A stretch of 12,913 bases of DNA from an uncultured Veillonella sp. (GTDB lineage Bacteria > Bacillota > Negativicutes > Veillonellales > Veillonellaceae), in the NCBI GenBank assembly GCA_900757715.1, contig CAAEOZ010000004.1:1-12913 (forward strand). Direction: 5' to 3'. This document shows positions 6,631 to 12,913 of this stretch, one piece after another. Every line of letters begins with the position of its first letter. The first letter of the stretch is position 1. The notes beneath the pieces are model-generated. The model made no database searches and had not been told where the DNA came from. It saw only the letters and a list, made by a program, of their open reading frames with translations. The position numbers were made by a program, and so were the translations under genes.

Positions 6631-6963
6631 CTATTTTACATATGGTACTTCACCAGGTTTTACCAATCCTAGCTCCTCACGAGCAACCCCTTCTATGGTC
6701 TTTGGATCTTGTAACCTGGCCTTTTCCTGTTCTAACTCTTCATTTCGCTGCTGTAACTCTTGCAATTGTTGCTCTATATGTTGTTTTTCTTGATATACAG
6801 CCACCAAGCGATAAGCCTGCCCTAACAGTAACAGCACCATAATCCCTATGCCAATTCGCTTAATCCACATGAGGATAATACGCTGATCCTGTGCTTTGCG
6901 ATTAGGACGAACCCGTTTGCGCGGCCTTTTTGGGCGTTGTACTTCCATAATGTCCTGAGTCAT
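6631..6963 (-). CDS. Septum formation initiator, DivIC/FtsB family
   Basis: This small bitopic division protein would bridge FtsL and DivIB/FtsQ in the divisome and help activate septal wall synthesis. From the ATG at 6963 it has 110 residues. A basic cytoplasmic tail (RPKRPRKRVRPNRK, 10-23) leads to one membrane helix (about 36-54). A Gln/Glu-rich coiled coil (about 57-86) follows, then the family's terminal motif DPKTIEGVAREELGLVKPGE (86-105). An in-frame TTG at 6975 would add four residues. I prefer 6963 because GGGGGA (6968-6973) lies 4 bases before that ATG, whereas the TTG has no good site. Family and gene order (divIC, then a YabR-like gene) make DivIC the likely assignment; FtsB is the equivalent name in Gram-negatives. 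Confidence 0.88.
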   Translation of the reverse strand: MTQDIMEVQRPKRPRKRVRPNRKAQDQRIILMWIKRIGIGIMVLLLLGQAYRLVAVYQEKQHIEQQLQELQQRNEELEQEKARLQDPKTIEGVAREELGLVKPGEVPYVK

Positions 6964-7006
6964 AATGTCCCCCAAATATTCATCATCTGTATACTGTCAT
7001 TTTTAG

Positions 7007-7015
7007 ATTATACCA
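7007..7015 (-). promoter_or_regulatory. Extended -10 promoter of the divIC-like gene
   Basis: On the minus strand TGGTATAAT is a perfect extended -10 element, identical to that of the exporter gene at 136-144. The -35 region (AGTCCC, 17 bases upstream) is poor. The start of transcription would be near 7000, giving a leader of about 37 bases. The rest of the 6976-7140 gap shows nothing else I can name: no convincing terminator follows the dehydrogenase gene. Confidence 0.55.
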
Positions 7016-7140
7016 CATAACAGAGCTTGGGACTAAAGAAAATTACAGATATGTCTCATTAAGAACAATAACATAAATCCGTATAAATTTAAAACTCCAT
7101 ACGCAATTTTAGCTTTTTATACACGAAAGTAAACATCCAC

Positions 7141-8088
7141 TTACATAGACTCAGCCTTTACAACATGTTCACGAATGACAGCACAAGAAGTTTTAAATAA
7201 GGCTAGCTCTTCATTGGTTAGTTGCAGTTCAAAAACATCTTCGATACCATCTTTACCAATAACAGCAGGAGTAGATGCAAATATTCCTTCTTCTCCATAT
7301 TGTCCATCTAAATAACAGGAGCAAGGCAATACCTTCTTTTCGTCATGAAATACAGCGCGGATTAATTCTGTGGTAGCACTAGCAATCCCAAATTCCGTAG
7401 ACCCCTTACCTGCTAGTACATGATAGCCACCAATTTTAACATCATCTAGTGTTTTTGCATGGTCAAGTTCAGGAAATCTATGGGGTAGCTCTCGATGTAA
7501 CTCTAAAAGTGGTTTCCCTTGTACACAAATATGGGACCATGGCACCATAGCACTACCTCCATGTTCACCTAAGCAGTAGGCTGTAATAGAGCGATTACTA
7601 ATAGTAAAGATATGCGCTAATTCTTTTTGCAATCTAGCTGAGTCTAGAGCTGTTCCCGTTGAAATGATGCGTTTAGGATTCCACTCAAGATGTTTACATA
7701 AATAGGTAGCTACCACATCAGCGGGATTAGAAATCGAAATAATAAAGCCTTTGAAGCAAGATTGCTTGATACGTGGAATAACATCTTTAAGTACATCTAC
7801 GGTTTCACCAAGACTCTCGAGACGATCTTGATACAAATTCGGCAAAGGTCCCGCACTAAAAACGAGAATATCACAATCTCCACATTCTTCAATAGGACCT
7901 GATGTAGCAGTTACTTGATGTGGAATATAGCTAACGGCATCATTAATATCCATAGCTTGCGCTTGAGCTTTTTTCTCGTCAATATCCATCATATATAATT
8001 CATCAACCTCACCTTGTAAGGCTAAAGAAAATGCTACATGAGAGCCTACATGTCCAGTACCAATAATACCTACCTTGCGTAACTTCAT
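7141..8088 (-). CDS. L-lactate/malate dehydrogenase family 2-hydroxyacid dehydrogenase
   Basis: This soluble NAD-dependent enzyme interconverts an L-2-hydroxyacid and a 2-oxoacid. The Rossmann motif GIIGTGHVGS is at 7-16 with the NAD-binding acid D35; ISNPADV (119-125), D149 and R152 in GTALDSARLQ (145-154), and catalytic H176 in GEHGGS (174-179) are intact. The substrate loop is odd: AGPLPNLYQDR (79-89) puts proline where LDH has Gln102 and MDH has Arg, while R89 matches Arg109. This and the overall pattern recall L-2-hydroxyisocaproate dehydrogenase as much as lactate dehydrogenase, so the substrate is open. GGAGG (8094-8098) sits 5 bases before the ATG at 8088, giving 315 residues; the upstream in-frame ATG at 8100 overlaps this site. 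A weak promoter (TTGGCA 8133-8138, TTTTAT 8109-8114) is possible. Confidence 0.9.
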   Translation of the reverse strand: MKLRKVGIIGTGHVGSHVAFSLALQGEVDELYMMDIDEKKAQAQAMDINDAVSYIPHQVTATSGPIEECGDCDILVFSAGPLPNLYQDRLESLGETVDVLKDVIPRIKQSCFKGFIISISNPADVVATYLCKHLEWNPKRIISTGTALDSARLQKELAHIFTISNRSITAYCLGEHGGSAMVPWSHICVQGKPLLELHRELPHRFPELDHAKTLDDVKIGGYHVLAGKGSTEFGIASATTELIRAVFHDEKKVLPCSCYLDGQYGEEGIFASTPAVIGKDGIEDVFELQLTNEELALFKTSCAVIREHVVKAESM

Positions 8089-8182
8089 AGGAGCCTCCAT
8101 ACCTTAGCATAAAACGATAACATATCCTCAAATGCCAATTATTTAAATCACGTATATCCGTATATGATTTACCTTAATAGAA

Positions 8183-8998
8183 TCATAACTGATTTAAATT
8201 CATCTCATCCAAATTGAGTGGGAACAAATCTTTTCCTTCCATCGCTTGAGGAGATTTTTCTAAATATTGTTTACGCATGGACCATAAGATATCCAAATCT
8301 TTAGGATCTAATTTGGATAAAGCATATATCATAGTAAAATCAGAACCATAATGCCCACGTAAACTATCAGGCACACCCTTAGAACCTTCACCACTAATGC
8401 GATTATTAAAAAAACCTTGGATACGACGATTATCTAAATCTATAATAATAAAACCTGATCCATCATACACATATAATGTATGATTAACACGTTTTAATGC
8501 ACGTACTGTATTCGTAATAAAATACTGGTCCTTCAAATCGATGAGAGACGACTCATACCCAGAATGGTAAAAGTCACCATAATACTGGGCTCCTCCATCG
8601 GTAGAGTCCAACAAACTTTTAAATTCGTCTTGCTCATCATTACTGAAATCAGACAATGCTTTTACCGTTGTTACATTCCGTAAGCCTCGTTGGTAATCAT
8701 CCGATTTAGGAGGTTCTATATGTTGCCCTCTAAAGGTTATGGGCATCAAGCGAAGTGTATTATCAGATAAATTATAAATCCCTAGTCCTTCATAACCTAA
8801 GAAGTACACTTGTGAGCCACTGGTCTTCATCGCTAATATTCGTTTTGAAATAATGGCATCACTAGAATTAACCAGTGTATGCGCTTCCGGATCAATACGT
8901 ACTGTTTTGCTATCATAATTTGCCCCTACTGCAAGCCAGTAGGATATCCCCATTATAATAAGTGCCAGTACAAATAATCCAATACGTTTTATATTCAT
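8183..8998 (-). CDS. Unrecognised membrane-anchored extracytoplasmic protein
   Basis: I do not recognise this 271-residue protein. A short basic start (MNIKR) and one hydrophobic helix (about 6-24) without a clear cleavage site or lipobox suggest an N-terminal anchor with the rest outside the cytoplasm. Two segments look related: 55-84 (LAMKTSGSQVYFLGYEGLG then IYNLSDNTLR) and 166-194 (RALKRVNHTLYVYDGSGF then IIIDLDNRRIQ). Each has a beta-rich pattern of aromatic-Gly turn followed by a short Leu-Asp hairpin, like a propeller blade. Between and after them are charged helical stretches; the tail is acidic. There are no cysteines. GGAGAG lies 5 bases before the ATG at 8998. It sits 101 bases after folK and 94 before the dehydrogenase gene, with no terminator visible, so it may share the fol transcript. 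Confidence 0.8.
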   Translation of the reverse strand: MNIKRIGLFVLALIIMGISYWLAVGANYDSKTVRIDPEAHTLVNSSDAIISKRILAMKTSGSQVYFLGYEGLGIYNLSDNTLRLMPITFRGQHIEPPKSDDYQRGLRNVTTVKALSDFSNDEQDEFKSLLDSTDGGAQYYGDFYHSGYESSLIDLKDQYFITNTVRALKRVNHTLYVYDGSGFIIIDLDNRRIQGFFNNRISGEGSKGVPDSLRGHYGSDFTMIYALSKLDPKDLDILWSMRKQYLEKSPQAMEGKDLFPLNLDEMNLNQL

Positions 8999-9020
8999 CT
9001 ACGCTCTCCATGACTCCCCA

Positions 9021-9048
9021 ATCATAAAACGTAAAAGTATGCGTACAA
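9021..9048 (-). promoter_or_regulatory. Possible promoter of the membrane-anchored protein gene
   Basis: On the minus strand TTGTAC (9043-9048) and TATGAT (9021-9026) are 16 bases apart. The -10 matches 5 of 6 consensus bases, the -35 only 3 of 6. It would give the orphan gene its own expression downstream of folK. Confidence 0.3.
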
Positions 9049-9099
9049 TATGTATCGTGTTTACAATGTATCTAACATTAGCTTATATACGATTCTAGC

Positions 9100-9570
9100 T
9101 TATACATCCAATTGAGATAATCGGTCGGCAACCTTAACCCCTTTATATGTGAAAGTTGGTAACAGCTGAGATAGCGGTTCTAGTACAAAATTACGATTCC
9201 AAAAATGAGGATGCGGTATCACAAGACTTTCATCACACAGAGAAATCATTTTCCCCTCTGTATCGTACACTAAAATAATATCCAAATCTAATGTGCGAGG
9301 GCCCCAATGAATCAATCGTTTTCGTCCAGCCGCCTGCTCTAATTGCTGAATAAGGCTGAGCATTTGATGTGGTTCTAGAGTGCTTTCACAAGACCATACG
9401 CCATTAACAAAGGTATCTTGTTCCGTATATCCCCACGGCTCAGTTTCAATAAGAGAAGAAGTGACTAGCTTAGAAATTGCCCCATGTTGTTGTAAGGATT
9501 GAAAAGCAGAATTGATGTAGTCACTCTTGTCCCCTATATTCGAGCCTACACTGATGTAATAGGTATACAT
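9100..9570 (-). CDS. folK: 6-hydroxymethyl-7,8-dihydropterin pyrophosphokinase (HPPK)
   Basis: FolK transfers pyrophosphate from ATP to 6-hydroxymethyl-dihydropterin, making the substrate of FolP. The 156-residue length is typical. The start SVGSNIGD (7-14) and ETEPWGY (42-48) form the pterin pocket. The signature WGPRTLDLDIIL (89-100) carries the magnesium ligands D95 and D97, at the same numbers as in the E. coli enzyme. IPHPHFWNRNFVLEPL (118-133) completes the active site. I chose ATG at 9570, which overlaps the folB stop as TGATG; GAGGA lies 8 bases upstream. A TTG one codon earlier (9573) is less likely. It is last of the four fol genes, and the overlap implies coupled translation. Confidence 0.96.
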   Translation of the reverse strand: MYTYYISVGSNIGDKSDYINSAFQSLQQHGAISKLVTSSLIETEPWGYTEQDTFVNGVWSCESTLEPHQMLSLIQQLEQAAGRKRLIHWGPRTLDLDIILVYDTEGKMISLCDESLVIPHPHFWNRNFVLEPLSQLLPTFTYKGVKVADRLSQLDV

Positions 9571-9932
9571 CAAATTTGTCCTCTTGTAGTGATAACCTCA
9601 ACATAATCCAAAATACCTGAAATCGGTACAGATGGTTTACGCACCGTTACAGAGAGACCTACAATACCTTGATAATGTTGATACAAGGAATCGGCGATAA
9701 GCGCCCCTAATCGTTCTAAAAGATTGTACTTTTCACCAGTCATAATTGCTTCTACAATTTCATACACCTCTACATAATTGATGGAATCCTCTAATTGATC
9801 ACTTTGACCGGCCTTTGTAAGATCAGTTATTATTTCTACATCTACAAAAAATCGTTGTCCTTGTTCTTGCTCAGATGCCAAATTTCCGTGGTATCCGTAG
9901 AATGCCATATTTTTTAAAACGATTCTATCCAT
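9570..9932 (-). CDS. folB: Dihydroneopterin aldolase
   Basis: FolB cleaves 7,8-dihydroneopterin to 6-hydroxymethyl-dihydropterin and glycolaldehyde, working as an octamer with a tunnelling fold. The 120-residue protein has FYGYHG (11-16), conserved E21, GQRFFVDV (25-32), INYVEVYE with Y53 (51-58), NLLERL (70-75) that binds the pterin, and the catalytic lysine K99 in VRKPSVPI (97-104). This closely follows the Bacillus and Staphylococcus enzymes. The ATG at 9932 overlaps the folP stop as TAATG, with GAGGTG just upstream, and its own stop overlaps folK, so it is coupled at both ends. Confidence 0.96.
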   Translation of the reverse strand: MDRIVLKNMAFYGYHGNLASEQEQGQRFFVDVEIITDLTKAGQSDQLEDSINYVEVYEIVEAIMTGEKYNLLERLGALIADSLYQHYQGIVGLSVTVRKPSVPISGILDYVEVITTRGQI

Positions 9933-10765
9933 TATTCACCTCGTAACAAGCCGTCTGCTACTGCTAAGGCGCGTTTGTGCATTTTCACATTGTGAACACG
10001 CACCATATCAACGCCTTGGAATACACCTGTAATACAAGCTGCTACCGTACCTTCATCGCGATCTTCTGGAGGCAATCCGCCTAACATAGATCCGATGAAA
10101 CGCTTGCGGCTCGGCGCAAGTAAAACAGGATATTCATAAGCGGTTAACTCACCCAAGCGTTGCATAACTTCAATATTTTGTTCTTCAGTTTTACCAAAGC
10201 CAATACCTGGGTCAAGCCAAATTTGTTGTGGCGTTACCCCCTCTTTCAACGCTTTATCGATAGCACAGAAGAAGAACGCTTTCATATCTTCAATGATATC
10301 ACCATAATTTGTATCATTACTATTATGGATGATGATAACAGGTACCTTATATTTAGCCACCACCGCGGCCATGTCAGGATCATAATGTAATCCCCATACA
10401 TCATTTAAAATATGTGCCCCTTTAGAGAAAGCATATTCTGCAGTTTTAGCATGATATGTGTCAATAGATACAGGCACTGTAGAGGCCTGTAAGACAGGCT
10501 CTATTAATAGAGATAAGCGTTCTATTTCCTCGTCTGCGGTCAAAGGTGTAGAACCAGGGCGTGTAGATTCAACGCCTAAATCGATAATATCTGCACCATC
10601 TTCAATCATTTGCTTTACATGCGCTGCTGCTGTTTCTGGTGTGTTGAATTGACCTCCATCAGAGAAGGAGTCAGGTGTACCATTCAGTATCCCCATAATA
10701 AGGGTTCGATCGCACAAAGATAAACTTTTGCCATCATTCCATGTATAATTTCTACGTTTAAACAT
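9932..10765 (-). CDS. folP: Dihydropteroate synthase
   Basis: FolP condenses dihydropterin pyrophosphate with p-aminobenzoate to 7,8-dihydropteroate and is the target of sulfonamides. The TIM-barrel motifs are in order in its 277 residues: MGILNGTPDSFSDGG (24-38), IDLGVESTRPGSTPL (61-75), PVSIDTYHAKTAEYA (98-112), ILNDVWG (119-125), LDPGIGFGKT (184-193), SRKRFIGSML (219-228), VRVHNVKMH (255-263). Small departures from the textbook pattern are Gly at 29 (usually Val, Ile or Ala in N-V-T-P-D-S-F) and RVHN in place of RVHD at 256-259; neither removes a known essential residue. GGAGG lies 8 bases before the ATG at 10765, and the start overlaps the end of folE by 8 bases. Confidence 0.97.
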   Translation of the reverse strand: MFKRRNYTWNDGKSLSLCDRTLIMGILNGTPDSFSDGGQFNTPETAAAHVKQMIEDGADIIDLGVESTRPGSTPLTADEEIERLSLLIEPVLQASTVPVSIDTYHAKTAEYAFSKGAHILNDVWGLHYDPDMAAVVAKYKVPVIIIHNSNDTNYGDIIEDMKAFFFCAIDKALKEGVTPQQIWLDPGIGFGKTEEQNIEVMQRLGELTAYEYPVLLAPSRKRFIGSMLGGLPPEDRDEGTVAACITGVFQGVDMVRVHNVKMHKRALAVADGLLRGE

Positions 10766-11327
10766 TTACCTGTCCTCCGCCTAACATTGCCAACGCTTCA
10801 TCTCTTAATGTGCCCTTTTCGGCTAATACGCCTCGGCTTTCTAATGTAATAACCTTTGAATCTTGCTGCATGGTACCTTTGATGAGCATACACAACTGAG
10901 TCGATGTAATGCGTACAAATACGCCATGAGCAAATAAATCATTCATAATCGCATCAGCTAATTCAGATGCTAACCGCTCTTGTAATTGCGGTCTACGGCT
11001 GAGGATATTCACGATATCTTGAAACTTACTAAGCCCTGCCACACATCCATCCTTAGGTTGGTACACGATATCTACGGTACCAAAAAAAGGCAATAAATGA
11101 TGCTCACACATGGAGTAAAACGGAATCCCTGTAACTGCTACGAGACCTTTATAGTCTGTACTAAAAGTCTCTCCCCATGCAGCTTTCGTGTCTAATCCTA
11201 CACCGCTGAATAATTCACTATATAATTCTGTTACACGACTTGGTGTCTTCTCTAATTCTGGTGCCTCTGTATCAACAGATAAAGCCTCTAAGAATTGCTT
11301 TATCCCGTCCTTTGCACGTTGATTCAT
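10758..11327 (-). CDS. folE: GTP cyclohydrolase I (FolE) with altered active-site residues
   Basis: FolE converts GTP to 7,8-dihydroneopterin triphosphate, the first step of folate synthesis, as a decameric zinc enzyme. From ATG 11327 it has 189 residues. The zinc ligands are present: C74 and H77 in YSMCEHHLLPFFG (71-83), and C146. TPSRVTELYSELFSG (28-42) and GLSKFQDIVNILSRRPQLQERL (98-119) fit the family. Two positions differ from the canonical A-E-H-x-C-M-x-x-R-G: Gln144 replaces the conserved His (E. coli H179) and Lys150 replaces Arg185, which holds the triphosphate. I chose 11327 because AGGAGG (11332-11337) is 4 bases upstream; an in-frame ATG at 11357 lies inside the ABC-F gene without a site. 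The ABC-F stop TAG is part of this ribosome binding site, so the genes are coupled. Confidence 0.94.
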   Translation of the reverse strand: MNQRAKDGIKQFLEALSVDTEAPELEKTPSRVTELYSELFSGVGLDTKAAWGETFSTDYKGLVAVTGIPFYSMCEHHLLPFFGTVDIVYQPKDGCVAGLSKFQDIVNILSRRPQLQERLASELADAIMNDLFAHGVFVRITSTQLCMLIKGTMQQDSKVITLESRGVLAEKGTLRDEALAMLGGGQVNV

Positions 11328-11335
11328 CGGTCCTC

Positions 11336-12892
11336 CTAAACGATCTTTGTCGTCCAATCCTCAATATTCCAAATATCCGTAACCCAACCTTGATAAAATT
11401 CGGGCTCATGACTAACCAATACAATCGTACCTTTAAAATCACGCAATGCTCGGCTCAGTTCTTCCTTCGCATATATGTCTAAATGGTTGGTCGGTTCGTC
11501 TAGCACCAACACATTGTACTTATTCTGCATGAGCTTACATAGGCGAACCTTTGCATTCTCACCACCAGATAATACGCGCATTTGAGACGTAATATGTTCA
11601 TTAGTAAGGCCACAACGAGCTAATGCTGCACGCACCTCTGCATTGGTCATAGCAGGATATTCATTCCAAATATAGTCTAACGCTGTTTCAGAATTGGATG
11701 GCGTATCCTCTTGGGCAAAATAACCTACTTGTAAGAACTCACCTTTTACCAACTCACCACTAATAGGCTTCAATAAACCTAAAATAGTTTTTAACAACGT
11801 AGTTTTACCTAGACCATTGACACCGCGAATAGCGATCTTTTTATTTCTTTCAATTTGAAAGTCTACTGGTCTAGTTAATGGTTCATCATAACCTAATTGC
11901 AATCCAAAAGCCTCTACGATAAAGCGACTTGGTGTACGGCCTTCTTTAAAACCAAAGCTAGGTTTAATATACTCTTTTGGTTTTTCCAAGATTTCCATCT
12001 TCTCTAAGCGTTTAGCGCGAGAGTTCGCCATACCGCGCGTTGCAACGCGAGCTTTGTTGCGTTGAATAAAGTCTTCCATACGCTCAATCTCTTGCTGTTG
12101 ACGTTCATACGCCTTAGCAGCTTGCGCTTTTTTCACCTCGTAAGCAGCTTGGAACTGATGATAATCACCAGTATAACGCGTAAGCACCGCTTGTTCGATA
12201 TGGTAAATAACATTAACTACGGAATTTAAAAACTCCATATCATGAGAAATCAAGATGAATGCATTTTCGTAATTTTGCAAATAGTTTTGCAACCATTGAA
12301 TATGCTCCACATCAAGATAGTTTGTAGGTTCATCCAACAATAGAATAGTCGGTTTCTCTAGTAAAAGTTTTGTGAGCAAAACCTTTGTACGTTGACCACC
12401 ACTGAGCTCTGTTACATCTCGGTCCAAACCGATATCCACAAGGCCCAAGCCTGCAGCCGTACGCTCAATAACCGCATCAATTTCATAGAACCCACGTTGC
12501 TCTAGAATCTCTTGCCACTCCCCAACTTGCTCGAGAAGCTTATTCATTTCATCTTCGGATACATCGCCCATGCGATTGTACGCATCATTAATGTTTTGCT
12601 CCATCACGAATAAATCGTCAAAAGCGCGCTGTAACACATCGCGGATGGTCATGCCCTTTTCAAGAACAGCATGTTGATCCAAATAACCAACCGTTACCTG
12701 ATTGGACCATTCAATTTTGCCTTCATCAGGCGGCAATTTACCTGTAATGATATTAAGAAATGTGGATTTACCTTCACCATTAGCACCAATGAGGCCTACA
12801 TGTTCACCTTTTAGCAAGCGGAATGATGCATCATCTAAAATTTGTCGCGCTCCAAAACCATGGGTTACATTTGAAACGGTTAAAACACTCAT
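11336..12892 (-). CDS. ABC-F family ATPase (ribosome-associated, YfmM-like)
   Basis: This soluble twin ATPase has no membrane domain. ABC-F proteins bind the ribosomal E site and rescue stalled translation or give antibiotic resistance. In the 518 residues the first cassette has Walker A GANGEGKS (36-43), signature LSGGQ (163-167) and ILLLDEPTNYLD (183-194). A charged interdomain linker rich in Lys, Gln and Glu spans about 240-320. The second has GVNGLGKT (357-364), LSGGE (441-445) and VLDEPTNHLD (463-472). Both catalytic glutamates are present (188, 467). The overall pattern resembles Bacillus YfmM (about 518 residues), which I recall rather than checked; it does not look like a known resistance factor. 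I start at ATG 12892, 6 bases after GGAG; GTG at 12904 is less likely. It is the first visible gene of the fol operon, only 8 bases from folE. Confidence 0.93.
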   Translation of the reverse strand: MSVLTVSNVTHGFGARQILDDASFRLLKGEHVGLIGANGEGKSTFLNIITGKLPPDEGKIEWSNQVTVGYLDQHAVLEKGMTIRDVLQRAFDDLFVMEQNINDAYNRMGDVSEDEMNKLLEQVGEWQEILEQRGFYEIDAVIERTAAGLGLVDIGLDRDVTELSGGQRTKVLLTKLLLEKPTILLLDEPTNYLDVEHIQWLQNYLQNYENAFILISHDMEFLNSVVNVIYHIEQAVLTRYTGDYHQFQAAYEVKKAQAAKAYERQQQEIERMEDFIQRNKARVATRGMANSRAKRLEKMEILEKPKEYIKPSFGFKEGRTPSRFIVEAFGLQLGYDEPLTRPVDFQIERNKKIAIRGVNGLGKTTLLKTILGLLKPISGELVKGEFLQVGYFAQEDTPSNSETALDYIWNEYPAMTNAEVRAALARCGLTNEHITSQMRVLSGGENAKVRLCKLMQNKYNVLVLDEPTNHLDIYAKEELSRALRDFKGTIVLVSHEPEFYQGWVTDIWNIEDWTTKIV

Positions 12893-12913
12893 ATCTATCT
12901 CCACCGGAATAAA

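Noticed and set aside
7081..7105. Possible terminator CGTAT...ATACG after the dehydrogenase gene
   Set aside because: Only five pairs around a 14-base AT-rich loop and no following U-tract.
8163..8187. Inverted repeat TATGATT / AATCATA with an 11-base spacer over the stop of the membrane-anchored protein gene
   Set aside because: The stem is AT-rich and short, has no U-tract on either strand, and overlaps the coding end; too weak for a terminator.
9059..9066. BirA-like half-site GTTTACAA upstream of the membrane-anchored protein gene
   Set aside because: No partner half-site at a 2-base or 14-15-base gap; an isolated eight-base match is not evidence of an operator.
9079..9106. Direct repeat of TAGCTTATA after folK
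   Set aside because: Two copies of nine bases in AT-rich intergenic DNA, with no third copy and no link to a known site; likely chance.
12893..12913. Possible promoter or leader of the ABC-F/fol operon at the right edge
   Set aside because: Only about 20 bases are available, enough for the ribosome binding site but not to judge a promoter or riboswitch.

Overview
The window reads as a chromosomal housekeeping segment from an AT-rich, low-GC member of the Firmicutes, most likely the Negativicutes (Veillonella-like). This is inferred from gene content, codon composition and gene order; no database search was possible. Thirteen complete genes and one 5' fragment fill almost all of it, with no gene-free stretch over about 170 bases. 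I see no tRNA, rRNA, CRISPR array, insertion sequence or prophage. All genes are on the minus strand except the ThrE-type exporter at the left end.

Left end (1-1611): a fragment of a minus-strand gene, whose start resembles the DNA-binding domain of the biotin ligase/repressor BirA, diverges from a plus-strand threonine/serine-exporter-like membrane protein. The gap between them holds a promoter in each direction and a near-perfect 20-bp palindrome made of BirA-type half-sites. A strong bidirectional terminator separates the exporter from ftsH.

Middle (1612-7012): read in the direction of transcription the order is divIC/ftsB-like, S1-domain protein (YabR-like), ppx/gppA-like phosphatase, tilS, hpt, ftsH. 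This is the ancestral Firmicutes block divIC-yabR-(spoIIE)-tilS-hpt-ftsH, with a Ppx/GppA-type gene in place of spoIIE. It links cell division, tRNA-Ile lysidine modification, purine salvage and membrane proteolysis. Promoters are visible before divIC, ppx and ftsH. Those of divIC and ftsH, like that of the exporter, are extended -10 promoters (TGnTATAAT) with poor -35 boxes.

Right part (7141-12904): read in the direction of transcription the order is an ABC-F ATPase, folE, folP, folB, folK, an unrecognised membrane-anchored protein, and a lactate/malate-dehydrogenase-family 2-hydroxyacid dehydrogenase. The ABC-F and fol genes are joined by overlaps or gaps of a few bases and form a translationally coupled operon for dihydropteroate synthesis: GTP to dihydroneopterin triphosphate (FolE), dihydroneopterin to the hydroxymethyl-pterin (FolB), its pyrophosphorylation (FolK), and condensation with p-aminobenzoate (FolP). 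The pyrophosphatase step, FolC, FolA and the PABA genes are not here.

No radically new system is evident. The points most worth a second look are the compact BirA-like operator, the altered active-site residues of FolE, the unusual substrate loop of the dehydrogenase, the orphan membrane-anchored protein with a possible propeller-like repeat, and the hairpin at the predicted 5' end of the ftsH mRNA.
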